Shown: positions 22,866-34,991, numbered from the stretch's first letter. The stretch is 64,000 nucleotides of DNA from Muricea muricata (GCA_963855995.1 OY979717.1:45186044-45250043); one strand, 5' to 3'. Notes: generated by a model not told the origin, from the letters alone. Program-made: numbers and translations.

Positions 22866-25800
22866 TTGTTCTATCTGTTTATGTTAATCATTGCATTAAA
22901 TGAGAAAAAACTCGCCTTTTTAATAGCAAACAAAACTAGCGAGACGATTTGTTCAACCTCCAACTTGATAAAAAAGCCGGAACAAGAGAAAGGCGCAGAA
23001 AAGAAAGCTTCAAAACATCAACTAGCTTGGGATTGGAAAAAGGGTGTTCCTGTTCCGGAGAAAAAACTCAAAATTGGTCCAATAAAGGCGGTAAAATCGC
23101 GAGAAAAGTACGTTTGTATCGAATGTTTAAAGCTGTCATTTCTTGGCAAAAGCGATGAAAAGTTTGCATCCTTGTGCAGAAGAGATACATCAAAGAAGCG
23201 GGATCGACCAAGTGCACTGTTGTACCATCAAATGCACCAGAAGTCCAGTCGCTTCGAAAACAATACGACGGCTCCAAGGCTTCAACAATCACGAGCGTCT
23301 CAAAAGAAGAAACGACCGATCCTAGTTCTAAGTCCGTTGAAGAACAGCCTTCTACTTTTTCCATAAAAAAAACGGCTAGTAGTGAAGAGGATCTCGCGCT
23401 TCTCACCCGGAAAGAAGTATGTGACCCTAATTCTGAAGCAACACAACCGACAACACCAAAAAGAAAGAATCAGTCTACATTGCTTGCGTTTAAGGAACCC
23501 ATTGAAGCAACAGTTTCTTCGTCAAATGACGCTTCATTTAAAGACGTGATTTGTGCCATTGAGAAGCTATCCCTTAAAGTTGACCAATTTGAAAGTCAGC
23601 ATAGTACACTCCAACAGTTGGTGTTTGAAGATGATAACGTACGTGCAAATATCGTAGCAATGAAGGAAGCGAAGAATATTTACGAGTTAACCGATATGTC
23701 AGAGTTCCTTAAATTTTTTTACGATGAAGATTCAGAAACTTCTATACTTTGATGCCTACCTTGTTTTAAGTATCACATCATGGCCAAACCAACTATCCGT
23801 CGTCTCACCCCATTTGAAGCCCAGCAGATAATTTGTTCGTCAAGTAATGGTAACCTTTGCACCGGACTGTTTCTGAATAACATGGCCAGAAATTTAAGAC
23901 ATTGGCACTGGACATGACGTGATTGTTTGAACAAATATGGCTGCCACAATTAGCATTAAAACATGGGAGTTAATGAAAAATTTGCAAAATACAACCGCAA
24001 TACCGTACTAAAAGCATTTGCCGAGTTCGAATAATCTTTGCAAGGGCTTCGTTATTGCATTGCCGTACTTTTTTTCATTAATTCGTACGTGGAACTGGTT
24101 ACATTTTAAACAACTATTTTCCGTTCATTCCTTCTTAATAGTTCTCTTCATTATCTGCCATTTTCGCGCAATAGCTATACTTTAGTGTCACCAGTTGGAT
24201 CCCATCTGTTCTTGGGGCAGTTTGCCGGGTTCGTTTGGCAATTAATATATGTTCGACCACTTCCACAAAAATTTTCAAAGCTGTTTGTTTAGTCCAACAG
24301 ATTACATTTTCGTGATTAATAACACGAAATTCTTAACTCGTTGCTGTAACAATTACAGCACAAATGTTTATGTTCAACCAAATTTTCATCGAATGAAATC
24401 CAATTTTTATAAAGATGTATTCCAGTAGGTTCTCCATGTTTGGTATCAAAATAAAGCTTAGAAACCAGGCTTTAAAACCGTGCAAAGCACAGCATTAGCA
24501 AAGCGTTAGCATTTTTGCGAACTAACGCTGCCCTCACAATAGCTAGCGCACGGGCGCAATGTCTTAAATTTCTGGCCATGAAAGCACTACTCGGCAACTA
24601 ATCGAAGGAGGAAATCAAACATGGTACAGGCAAAAGAAATCTTGTATCGACCATTTATGTTTAAGCGGTGAAGGTTCAAAAGTGCATAAAGTTTCAATGG
24701 AATCTTTTAAGCGAGAGAAAGAGATTATGAAAAGAAAAGCTTCAGCGACAGCTAATGTATTCTGAGCAGCAATTACTGATCTCAAGCTTGGGGCAGCTGC
24801 AAGACATTTCGAAACGATGATATCTTTTCTGGCGTGTTGTGATGTGGATGTTGGCAATATCGGTCATGGCCGAAATAAATTCAATGAAATTCTTTACTGT
24901 TTAGAAAAGACAGTGAATAGAAGAATCAACGACTGGCTGAACCAACCTCTCCCTTCAACGCAATTGCCCCCTCATATATGGGCTACGGTAGATAAAGCCA
25001 CACCTGCTCGAATTACCAATCAAGCTGTTCTTTTGGTTGGACGAAACGAATCTGGCACTCCATGCCCTATTCCAGTTGATGCTCCAGCCGTCTACAAAGA
25101 TTTTGAACAAGCCTCGTATGATGTTCTAGCCAAGCTCCTTCTTGAAGCAATTGAGAACAATTTCTCAAAGGAAATTCTTTCAAGGCTCTCTGGCGTTGCC
25201 GCTGATGGGCCATACCAAGCCACTGGGTTTCGTGAACAGCTGATGGAAACTTTGGAGATTGCCGAAGATGGTCTGGAAAGTCTAGCACTGCCTGTTACGT
25301 GGGATCCTGCCCACATCTTGAATCTCGCCGTGGTCAACGTAAAAGATTCGGAAACACGAGCTGGTGACGTATTCAGACGATTTATAAGAAGATGCAACGT
25401 ATTCAATACCATCCTGGCTAACGGAAAAGGCTTTGCATTTTTACAGCTTTTGGATAAATCAGCTCGAAGACCCGTTGCTTTCGCTTGCCAACGATTTGCG
25501 AGCTCCTCCTACGACCAATGGCTCAAGATTGAAAGCAGCTACACTTCTTTCTGGAAAGCATTTGATCTGCTCAATCCAATCCGAGATGAGGAAGAGGAGC
25601 TGCAGTACATGATCGCTGGATACGATTTTGTTGCAGATTTGCTGGCCCTCCTTGATATTCTGCAACCAGTGGTTGAGTTGATGCTACGAGTACAGTCTCT
25701 TGATACCCCCATCTGGAAGCTGAAGTTATGGCGGCCGAAAGTGAAAGAAAAGCTAGAACAAGCTTCTCAAGGCGATGCCGCAGCATACCCGCGCTTGAAG

Positions 25801-26836
25801 AAAGTTGGCCGAGAAAATATAAAACCGGGATGCAAGTACCAACAAGTAACGCTACTCGAAGGGTGGCTCGTTACCAAAGATCAAGGGAAGATGCTTCAGA
25901 CAAGCGATTTATTTGGAAAGAAAGAGAAAACGAAGATATATCTAAAGATCACCAGAGCTTGGCATTGGAATTGCAGAAGTCCTTGGAAACAAGAGTTATG
26001 TCGGTAACAACAGATATTTCACTGGCAATCTTGGAATTATTTGACGCAGCTGCATTGGTAACATTGCATTATGGTTCTTTTTCTGAAGGGTCGGTTAAAT
26101 TAAATGCGACGGATGGAATGTACGAAAGTTATGGAGTTGAAGAGTGTAAATCTGTGTTAGTCACTGCTTCCAATATGGCAGACATAAAGCAGTCTGGTAT
26201 GGACTTTGATTCACGACTTGCACATCGATACATGGGTCGCATCAAAGAGGCAGTTATGGCAGGAATTTGGACGTTACTATGTTCCGAATGGTTTATGTTG
26301 CAAGGAGAAGACAACGGTCCGTTGCATCCTCAAGATTGCAAACTTGTTCTCTTCGAGGCGATCAGCTCGAATTGCCTTGACGCTCTTTTCCACATGAAGT
26401 TTGACAATGGAAAAACATTCGATGTTCGTTTGAATGAGCAAAATGTTTATAAATCATTTTACGCCAATGAAGAAATTTACAGCATTGCCAAACCACCATA
26501 TTGCGCCATTGCCATTATTGACATCGTGTTGTCAAAAGGAGGGCCTGAAGCAATAGCCGAGAGCTATTATAGCGCTATGAGAGCACAGCAACAATCTGGT
26601 GGGCAGTCAAATGAAACGCTTGCTCGGCGAACCAAACTCGGTGCTTACCCTCCCTTAAAAAGTGCAATGCCATTATAGATGAAAGCGTTAAGTTATACCT
26701 TCAAGGCGATGATGAAGTGAGACCACACAGGAAACGAGCATTCTTTTCTGAAAAGTACTGTGTGTCCAAAGTTGTGGATCGGATTGACTCTGATTTAGGT
26801 CGTTGTCCTTTCCTCTCCAATGTCAACACTGATTGA
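22866..26836 (+). pseudogene. hAT-like transposase, split by a MITE and frameshifts
   Basis: The frame changes near 23165 and runs to 23752 with an acidic linker. It resumes as LTPFEAQQII...LCTGLFLNN up to the MITE at 23881, then continues after it as ESTTRQLIEGGNQTWYRQKK, so the insertion cut the reading frame. A stop interrupts near 24764. The RNase-H-like core follows: ATVDKATPARITNQAVLLVG carries an acidic residue, then RLSGVAADGPYQATGFREQL and LPVTWDPAHILNLAVVNVKD, then ANGKGFAFLQ and RFASSSYDQWLKIE. A shift near 25990 leads to VSVTTDISLAILELFDAAAL and FDVRLNEQNVYKSFY. Another near 26640 leads to SLKKCNAIIDESVKLYL, ending at 26836. It resembles invertebrate KIAA1586-like proteins of hAT type, which I know only as a general resemblance. 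It cannot be active in this copy. Confidence 0.75.
23881..24580. mobile_element. 700-bp MITE inserted in the hAT transposase
   Basis: The ends CATGGCCAGAAATTTAAGAC and its reverse complement give terminal repeats of about 25 bases (CATGGCCAGAAATTTAAGACATTG). Coding sequence similar to one protein lies directly on both sides. No clear target duplication is seen; at most AA. It carries no open frame of note, so it needed an outside transposase. Confidence 0.8.
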
Positions 26837-27191
26837 ACTTTTTGCTTAAATGATACTGCAGATGTGCATGTAAAGTTATGATTGACAGTTTTGTTGAAAA
26901 CTTAAGTTTATATAATTACATTAAACTTAAGTATTAAAATTTGTAGAGATTCTTAAAAGTGTTGCAAAGTCGCTTAATGTTGTAGCCAAGAGAGTAATTG
27001 CTATAATTAAATAATTGCTACAAGTCCACAGCGGGCTTATTACAACTTGTGTGTTTTTACGTGTGTATATCTGATCGGCGTAACATTGCTTAATTTTTTA
27101 TGGGAATATAAACACTTGACTGTCCTGGCGTGTGACTTCGTCAAGGCGCCGGCGTAACTTCGGCGTGGCTTTCGCATAAAATGCACCCTGG

Positions 27192-27282
27192 CTGATAAGT
27201 CGTGGGTTCAATCCAGGGTTCAATCCAAGCACACATTAGGTAAGATTCTAACATAATCTGTGGTCCGACAGTCGTTGGTTCG
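27192..27282 (+). repeat. tRNA-like (SINE-type) sequence, target of two hAT insertions
   Basis: Removing the hAT element joins GAGCTGATAAG to TCGTGGGTTCAATCC. This resembles a tRNA-Ile (GAU) anticodon arm plus a B box, with a small deletion. Further on, removing the MITE at 27283 gives TTGGTTCGATTCCCGGTCTC followed by ACC, a second B-box-like word with a possible acceptor-stem partner GGTAAGA near 27239. Lengths and stems are imperfect, so these are tRNA-derived repeats or pseudogenes, not working tRNA genes. Confidence 0.4.
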
Positions 27283-27485
27283 CAGTGGCGGATCCAGCGT
27301 GGGTCAAAATAAATTATAGCAGCCCAATTTTAAATTCAAAATAACTTTATAATGATGTCATTGGTTATGAATTTCCAAAGAATAAAATCTTACCAATGAA
27401 ATTGCTTTGAAGGTGTTTTAAAATGTAAATATATCCAAGAATGAGCTGTAGTAATTTATTTTGACCTACGCTAGATCCGCCACTG
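27283..27485. mobile_element. 203-bp hAT MITE with 8-bp duplication TTGGTTCG
   Basis: The ends CAGTGGCGGATCCAGCG and CGCTAGATCCGCCACTG are inverted copies. Both sides carry TTGGTTCG (27275-27282 and 27486-27493). Size, CAG start and 8-bp duplication fit a hAT MITE. The termini resemble those of the larger element at 45023-47463 (CAGGGGCGGATCTAGG). Confidence 0.9.
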
Positions 27486-27590
27486 TTGGTTCGATTCCCG
27501 GTCTCACCAGGATCACGTACATAGATCGACTTACTCGCTTTTAAAATTTAAATCTCTTTACTGAATGTCATTATCAGGGGGGGGGCTTAA

Positions 27591-27734
27591 CCTGTTTTCT
27601 ACTTCAACCGTATCGTAGCAAAACGTAGCGTATTTCACTGTTTCGTAAAAATTTAAGCACAGCAAACGATATGAACACAATGAAATACGCTACGTTTCGC
27701 TACGATGCGATTGAATCAAAGTGGAAAACAGGCT
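27591..27734. mobile_element. 144-bp TTAA-flanked hairpin MITE
   Basis: The arms CCTGTTTTCTACTTC...CGTATCGTAGC and GCTACGATGCG...GTGGAAAACAGGCT are inverted and share AAACGTAGCGTATTTCA near the loop. TTAA lies at both outer ends (27587-27590 and 27735-27738). TTAA duplication fits piggyBac- or Kolobok-type mobilisation. The left tip lacks two bases present at the right tip. Confidence 0.7.
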
Positions 27735-28376
27735 TTAAAGGTGTGTTTGCCACAAAATCGAAGGCTTAATGTTGAATAACAATTGATGATGACTAAAATA
27801 TAGTCGAAAGCTAGAATAAATTCAAAAAGTTGATTTTTAGGGTTATCGTTGTTTTGTATTTTGCAAAATTATTTCGCAATGTTGCATCCTATCATACATT
27901 TCATCTGCAGCAGTGATCGGCTATGTGGACGTGGTCATTAACAATGAATATTAAAGGTTGCTTTTGAAATAGGTGATGAGTAGATTGTGCATTTGCGCTT
28001 GTCGGCAGCTTTGTTTCCGCATGTTAGACTATGCCTATCGACGTCTGCTGAATCATGACTAATCTGTGGGTCTTATTCATTGGTCTTATTGGTATAATTC
28101 ATTTTCTGAAGAATTTGAAAAATGAAAATTACTTCATTTCTTCAATTTTTTTCAAATGAAAAATGAATCCGTGGTTCTCAAAAACTCATTTTTTATTTGT
28201 TTTAGAAATAAAAAATAAAAATTTATGCTTTATTTTTCATTTTTCGCATAGCGATTTTCGTGTTTTGAAAAATGATTCATTTTCGATTCATTTTTTTCGT
28301 ATTTCGGAAGTGAAAAATAAAAAATGGCATTTTAATTGTCATGATGTAGTTGTTCAAGCAGACTGGCAAGTCTCTT

Positions 28377-28783
28377 TAGCGTGGTGCACGGGATCACCAC
28401 CAAAGGAGATAAAATGACACAGCCCGGCAGATGAATCCAATACCATATACTTGCAAACCATTACCATACGGGCATAAATATTTACACATGGACCACAACG
28501 AAAGACTTGTTATGTATGCCGTCACCCATGTTTGGGCTACTGACGGCTATTCCACGTACATACCTGGCCGTTTCACACGATGTGTGTGAAGAGCAATCTC
28601 ATCATATATGAAAAGTTATGCAGGTACATTGATTGCTACACGTATACATTGCATGCAATTTACTTCTTTAGTAAGCCGCGTTTGAAGCAATAAGTCAATA
28701 AAAATATTAAAGCTCCACATTGGATTCGTGTGCCGGGCTGTGTCATTTTGTCTTCTTTGGTGGTATTCTGGTGCACCACGCTA
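28377..28783. mobile_element. 407-bp foldback element, TIR TAGCGTGGTGCAC
   Basis: The left arm TAGCGTGGTGCAC...ACCACCAAAGGAGATAAAAT...GACACAGCCCGGC matches the right arm in reverse complement over roughly 65-70 bases with small indels. No target duplication was found; the right side runs into a C8-9 tract. The upstream stretch 28090-28330 is low-complexity AAAATGAAA/TTTTTCATT sequence with no gene. Confidence 0.7.
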
Positions 28784-28932
28784 GCCCCCCCCCAAAAAAA
28801 AATCATGTGGTTTTTCTTAAGAATTTCTTTGTTTTTACAGAACACTGCGCGTCGGCTGCCAATAATATATATAGTTATATATGCATATAATGCATAATTG
28901 TGTTCAGTATGATTAATTTGAATATCCCAAAT

Positions 28933-29703
28933 ACTAGAGGCTGATTATGTGATCCCGTTTACCCGGGATTACGTGAAGCGTAACATGATTTTGAGGTATT
29001 GAAATAAGTCATAGTTTATATACGTTGTAAAAATGCTTAATCCTTGATTGCTTGAGATTTTCGTTTTGCCGAAATATGAAGTAAACAAAATGGTATATAT
29101 CGCATTAATTTTTGTTAAATCTATCTTTGTATTGATGGTCAAGGCTATTTCAGATACCTTGAAGCAGATCGGTCCCAGTACTTTCGTTAATTTCACACGG
29201 CCAATTATCAGGCACTTAGACGTAAGCGTACTGTTTTGCTATATTAAACTTTACTAGCAAACTTTACTATCATATTTAAGACTATTCTCACTCACTGGGA
29301 CTGTATCTACTTCACCAAATTTAGCTAAAGCGCGAGCCCGAAGGGCGAGTAATGATTGTCGCGCTATGCGCTCCCTCTTTAGCCAAATTTGGTGAAGTAG
29401 ATACAGTCCCAGTGAGTGAGAATAGTCTTAAATATGATAGTAAAGTTTGCTAGTAAAGTTTAAAATAGCAAAACAGTACGCTTACGTCTAAGTGCCTGAT
29501 AATTGGCCGCGTGAAATTAACGAAAGTACTGGGACCGATCTGCTTCAAGGTATCTGAAATAGCCTTGACCTGTATTGATCAATGCTGAAAGCATTCGAAC
29601 TTTGGTCGTTTCGTTTCATAAAATAACATTTTTCAATACCTCAAGATCATTTTACGCTTCACTTAATCCCGGGTAAGCGGGACCATATACTCAGCCCCCT
29701 AGC
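28933..29703. repeat. 770-bp imperfect palindrome centred on a MITE
   Basis: The left arm begins near ACTAGAGGCTGATTATGTGA and contains CCCGTTTACCCGGGATTACG. The right arm ends with the mirror image (AATCCCGGGTAAGCGGGACC...CTCAGCCCCCTAG). Inner arm segments, such as GCACTTAGACGTAAGCGTAC and its complement, match closely. The apex is the hairpin MITE at 29281-29425. Part of the arm flank also occurs at 11790-11815. No coding sequence. Confidence 0.8.
29281..29425. mobile_element. Hairpin MITE, second full copy
   Basis: It has the same arms as the copy at 11652, extended outward by ACTAT/ATAGT. The loop GCGCGAGCCCGAAGGGCGAG... differs in order from the first copy but carries the same GC-rich words. 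It forms the apex of the larger palindrome. Confidence 0.8.
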
Positions 29704-31204
29704 GTGCTCAGTATCGCATGGACTGAAGTAAGCTTATATATTATTGTATCGAGCTTGGCACGACGTGTCGCTGTTCTGCTTGGAGAAGCTCGGTTTGGAG
29801 ATTCGTGCTAGCGAAGCTGTTGAGTCAAAATTGAGTCAAAATTATCTCATTTGTAGGTAAGAATTATAAAATTATAGCATATTTGAACGAAGCAATTGAA
29901 AATCGGTTTTTGCATAAGAAGAGCAACGTTATTTGATGAATCGCTCACATTAGTCATGAAATATTTAGTGGAGCTTTCAAACGTGGAATGAAAACGTTCC
30001 AAAGAAATTTTAGTATAGGCAATATACAAACACCCATAGTATAAAGCTACATCGGTATAAGCTACATATGGTAACCTCAATAAATTGACTTTTCGAGCTA
30101 AGCTTTTACGCCGATACTGCATAATTATTGTATAGACTATAGGTATGTAATTGAGTTATTTGTCTGACAACAAATCGTAACCAGGAGGAATCTTCGAATT
30201 TTCACTAATCTGTTGGTTGCGAAGGATGTAACTGTGTAATGATTAAGATTAATCGAACTTTTAACCTTGTTCGGATGACTCTTGATTTTCAAGGAGGAGA
30301 ATCATAACCCTCTCGTCTCAAGCAAAATGCTCGTTCGAGTGAATACTGCTAATGTCAAATAACAAATAGGGTATCAAGCCATATTGTTTTTACTATAATT
30401 TTGTTTAGGTGAAGCGAGTTTCAAGGAGGCGCCGCAAGTTTCTCCTCTTAAATTCTGGTAAGCGAACGTGCGTGATGTTTGTTCTGGTAAGATGAGAACT
30501 CACACGTCTACCACTAGCGCTTAAGACTGTAGTTAATTTAAGACCCTAATTAGTCCTCAAGGCCTCAAAAACGTAAAGGCAAGCCTTCTAATTTTAGTAA
30601 TTTTAGTAGTTTATTAAAGTAAACACAATTCAACAGGATTTGTTACTGAGAAATTGGCCGCATAATTTCTTGTAAACAAAGTTCATAGTTCCCTTTTCCG
30701 GTCGTCATAAGTAAATTATCCTTACGTGCACATGTACAGTATTGTAAGACATTGTTTGAAAGACATGGCATTGGATAATGAAAATCCTAAAATTTGATAA
30801 TTACCCTTACAAAAAGTTCACGTATAACTTCACTTGTAAGGAAAGGGCCAGTGAAGAAGCGTCGTTGTTTTGAATTTAAAATAAAATCAAAACAAAGCAT
30901 CATTTGCCGTTTCACTGAACATGCAAATAACTTTCATTTATATACACAACATGGGGTCGAGCAAAAATTTCCGAATGACGAAAAAAAATTCCGAATAATT
31001 AATGACCATTAATGTGCATCGGAGGTTTTGCTATCCGGAAAATTAAGACGTAACAAACTATAAGCATTAAAACTGTTATATCCGTGTATCGTAATTACAT
31101 CAAGATAAAAAAATTTTGAAGTATGTTTCACACTAATGGCTATATTGGGCAGCAACAATTGACACCAATTGTGTATGTTCACCAGTTTCCAAAAAATCGT
31201 AATG
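29704..31204. other. Gene-free interval
   Basis: I see no supported exon, RNA gene or repeat structure. The short open frames have no recognisable motif. Confidence 0.4.
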
Positions 31205-33866
31205 TTACAAATTTATTCGTCGATTGGTCTTCATGTACCATTTTTCAGCTAATAAGTCTAGGTCCACACTGCCTGTAATATCTCTTTCGCTGTTTAACAA
31301 AATTAAGTTTTGTAATCGATGTTCTGACATGGAATTGCGCAAAGCGGTTTTCAATGTCTTTAGCTTGGTGAATGTCCTTACATTTCCTGCCACTGTCACG
31401 GGAGCTGTCAGAGCAAGCCTGTAAACTCGACTGGTCAACGGGAAAATGTGCTTACGCTTCTCAGCTTCTTTGGCAGCTTCCGCCAATGACTGAATAGGGT
31501 TAGTTGTGTTGTGTTTCCTTCGTTCACCACGTTGACAAAAACCTCGAATTCAGCAGAAAACGCAGCTTGATCTGGTGCTTGATTCGGGAATAAATTGAGA
31601 AGATCTTTCACATCACTTTCTTCATGTTGGGATCAGTGGTGGTTGGAGGATAATCGAAAGTGCTTTCACCTTCTCCAAACTTGCATTTATATTGTCCTTG
31701 TACTGTGCGATCAGGATGTCAAGAACCTCTTTAAATTCTCTGTCATAAAAGTTCATCATTTACGTTTCAGCGGCTGATTCTGGGTTATCATCCAACCGGC
31801 GTGGTCGACTACGTGGTCGATGCAGCTTTGCAAATTCAGCGGGAACATCCACATCATTTCTTGATAAGACGTCAGTTGATGCTTGAATTTGATTTAAAAT
31901 TCCCTCATCATATTTTCTTATATCCTTTAAAGATTTCATTGTACCATTCACAGCTTCCAAAGCATCAACGATATTCAAAGTTTCTTTCTGAAGTGATTCA
32001 GCCAGAACCTTTGTTTTCCAGAGAATAATCCTCATGAACATTAAACTGACCACAAAGTCGACTCGGAGAACTTTAGCAAGCAAACCAGTGGCAGCAGGTT
32101 TTCCTTTCGCGTCAACAGAACCATCATTCGAAATTTTCCTTAGGACTTCTATCACGGTTTCATACGATATCCACATTGCTCGGAGAGATTCTGCTCGTGC
32201 TGTCCACCTTGTAAGGGACAGGTTTCTTAGCATTAGCGAGTTTTCAACATTTTGAAGCTCATCATGTAAGACAGCATACCGCTTAGTACTGCCAGAGAAA
32301 GAAGAATACGTCGCTTGGAGAGTTTCGAATAGCTCAGATACCTTTGGACAAGCTTCACAAGCGTGTTCATTGATCGTATTTGAATGATGCCCTTGGCATG
32401 GTATGTATGGTACTTTTCTGTCAAGTAACCGAGAGACAGCTGTTTGTCCACCATTGTATTTTCTCAACATGCTGTTCGTGAAATCGTACGATTGAAAAGC
32501 GATGCTCTTGTTGTCTAATCCGTTTTGGTTTACGTATACCGGTTTTTTCCTTTACTTCCATGGCTAGTAGAGAAAGGAACTCGTTCTGTGATTGTGGGCT
32601 GGTGTAGGTAACTTTGTATGCTCTATTGTGCTTGTCGTTTATCCACTGTTTCAACTTTGGGCAATGCCTTGACGTGAACGAAAGAAGTTGGGCAAAATTG
32701 CTATCAGCGTCTGATTGTGTACCCTGAAACGACATGCCCTGCCTTGCCATTGTACGACAAAGGTCAATTATCAACTCAATAATAGCTCTGTTGTTTCCTT
32801 ATCTTTCTGTAACTGAACGGCTTTAGCGCGAACTTCTGTGTCAAGCAAAGAATCAACATGAGAATTATCGCTCATGAAGTTGGCGTAATCTCGAAACGCT
32901 ACGTTGTGTGCTTTTGACGAGAAATGTTCGGAAAATTTCCCCGGATTCCCTGATCCTCTGCTTTTCATCTTGTCCCATTTTCTAACTCCAGTAGAAGACC
33001 AATTTTGGGCCGAGCGTTCTCGATCTATACCAGTTGGGAACATTTGGCATACATAACAAAAAGCTACATCCTTTTCAATACTGTATTCCAAAAAGGGATA
33101 CTGGGAAAACCAAACTGCCGTGAAACGATTTTGTTTGCTGCTTGACGTGATATCTTCGTTTTGCGGATAATTGAAAAGCTTGGGTTGCTGCGGACCAATT
33201 TGAGCTAAATGCAACCTTTGTCGCTCGGTTGTAATCGGAGGTCTAAGCCCTGGATCTTTCGAGACAGGATCAGCTAAATCACATTCAGTCACGGGCACTT
33301 CTCCTTCTTTGTACTTCTCGAGAGCCAGATCTACACTGTTTTTCAGCCTGATAGCCATTTATTTTCTTGCAAGCGATCGCTGCTTCTTTTGCCTCAATTA
33401 AAAAGCTTTTATGATTTGGAGCAATACACGTTTCTATATATTGTTTCAAGTCCGTCATCTGACTGATCAGAGAACCCCTCAAACCAGCGCATTGAACCCA
33501 GTCGACATCAGTCACTAATTGATCAAAATTGTCTGAAGATTCATATTCACCATCAGAGTCATCTCGCTCTTTGTCATGATGATTTTTCGTAGGCGTAGTG
33601 GATCCAGAGTCACATGATTCGATAAGCTCCATTGAGTCAGGTACGGGAGTCAAAGTCGTCGAGGTGGCTCGTTTAGGTTCTGCTATCACGCAGTCACGCG
33701 CGGAACAAGCAGGAAAATTTGGGGAAAACATTTCTTCTGATTCTTCAGTTTCGGACATAGAATGGTCAGAAGGAATGGATTGCTGCACATCGTTTCCTTC
33801 TGATGTTCGTTCATTGGTAGTTGTGGGGTTTGTTTGCCTCGCGCTAACCGTTTTAGATTTAGAGGC
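31205..33866 (-). pseudogene. ZMYM1-like hAT transposase, frame-broken
   Basis: The first visible exon starts after an acceptor (TTTCTACAG|GCC) at 33866, so a further 5' exon lies upstream. It has an acidic Ser/Thr-rich N-terminus. After a frame change near 33360 comes LFNYPQNEDI...RFTAVWFSQYPFLEYSIEKD...FCYVCQMFP and SGNPGKFSEHFSSKAHNVAF, a TTF-type zinc finger. The catalytic region follows in two frames: GMSFQGTQSDADSNFAQLL, then VPYIPCQGHHSNTINEHACE and LSLTRWTARAESLRAMW. The C-terminal dimerisation block TAPVTVAGNVRTFTKLKTLK is present at about 31400-31340. Shifts also fall near 32470, 31760 and 31640. This order is that of ZMYM1-like hAT proteins. Terminal repeats were not found. The several breaks make it a relic. 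Confidence 0.78.
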
Positions 33867-34710
33867 CTGTAGAAATAGGAAAGCAAATAAATGACTGTTT
33901 AAAATTTACACAATGTGATCATCGATGATGATAAGAGCTGTTCAAGACCAACCCAAGCTATCGCCACTGGCCATTTACTAATTTATCTAATTTTTAGAAG
34001 TGATAGAAGAAGGCCTAATACGAAAATTTTAACACATTGCCCATTCGTAAATTACAATTTAGATACGTAGCAAATCAGAATCATAGCGTGGAAGCAATTT
34101 ATTTTAGCAATGTATAATTGCATAGCCCTTAAAGGACTGTTGAACAATCCTGTTGTACAGTTATGTCAGCGACTTATTTACTCTATTTACAAAAGTACAC
34201 CTAAAGCTGTACCTATTTTCTTTTCGGCAGGCGGAGTGAACGCCTCAGCAGGCGTCTTGTTATAAAATAAATTGAGCAAGCTATACTATTTTTAAAAAAT
34301 ATTCACTAAGTGCAATTATAATCGAATGGAATTTTATACATATCACGTAGGTAGTGTGCGTAAACAACTCTAACTCGTCATTTTGTTAATAAGATAAAAA
34401 TATACCCAGATTCCGATGATAAAAAAAATGCAAACAAAAATACGCATATTGGCGCATAGGGTTAATCACCCCCCCCCCCCAATCCCCCCCCCCTTGCTAC
34501 GGCCCTATAGAATTCAACGCTTTGAGCGAAGGCCCTTTGTCGGCAATTAGTTGATAACCTTACTAATTCCAGAAGAAGGGCCTTCGCTCGAAACGTTGAA
34601 ACTATTTTTATTATGGCCTAGGTAGTGAGTCGATCCTTCAATACATTTAACATACGGTACATGCACACTTAAGTTGCTTGTAGCGCGCGTTCCGCGCGCC
34701 GAACAGCTAA
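33867..34710. other. Gene-free interval with a poly-C tract
   Basis: No coding sequence. C-rich runs at about 34468-34492 are followed by CTTGCTACGGCCCTATAG. GCAGGCGGAGTGAACGCCTC (34231) resembles GCAGGCGGAGCGCGTCTTAG at 53921 and shares a following GTCTTG. GCGAAGGCCCTTTGTCGGCA (34528) and the partly complementary AGAAGGGCCTTCGCTCGAAA (34572) form a hairpin. Confidence 0.45.
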
Positions 34711-34988
34711 AGCCTGGTTCTCATATATCGCCGACATCTGCGACGTCCATAGTCAATGACTGCTCATGAGTAGAATCCTTTGAAAATTTTCTCCTTGAAT
34801 AATTACCGACAATGAATCGTCGACAAATGAGAACCACGCAAGGCTTAAAGCCTGATTCGCATATGTCGCCGACATCGGCGACGTCCGTTGTCTGTGATTA
34901 CTCGTGAGTAAAATCCTTTGTGAATTTGCTCCTTGAATGTTCACAGACAATGACTCGCCGATCATCGGCAATGTATGAGAACCAGGCT
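34711..34988. mobile_element. Two abutting MITEs, TIR AGCCTGGTTCTCATA, sharing TAA
   Basis: Unit 1 (34711-34845) and unit 2 (34849-34988) each start AGCCTG-TTC-CATAT and end with the complement (GAACCA-GC-AAGGCT / GAGAACCAGGCT). TAA precedes unit 1, lies between the units (34846-34848) and follows unit 2 (34989-34991). A TAA duplication fits PIF/Harbinger (Tourist-like) MITEs. Internally they share GCCGACATC-GCGACGTCC. Confidence 0.8.
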
Positions 34989-34991
34989 TAA

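Larger units (their letters stand above)
22132..27191 (+). mobile_element. hAT-type DNA transposon, both ends and 8-bp target duplication
   Basis: The element starts CCAGGGTGCATTT and ends AAATGCACCCTGG, and is flanked by CTGATAAG on both sides (22124-22131 and 27192-27199). An 8-bp duplication and a CAGGGTG-type end are hallmarks of hAT elements. Inside it carries a zinc-finger exon (22642), a decayed transposase (22866-26836) and a later 700-bp insertion (23881-24580). Both subterminal regions carry clusters of GGCGT words. It inserted into a tRNA-like sequence: the right flank continues TCGTGGGTTCAATCC. Confidence 0.9.

Noticed and set aside
22866..23366. Independent 166-codon gene
   Set aside because: Only its first part is coding, as the N-terminal linker of the hAT transposase; the rest is out of frame relative to the continuation at 23174-23752.
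27239..27515. Functional tRNA gene (GGTAAGA...GGTTCGATTCCCGG...TCTCACC)
   Set aside because: After removing the MITE, only about 45 bases lie between the acceptor arms and the T stem mispairs; too short and degenerate.
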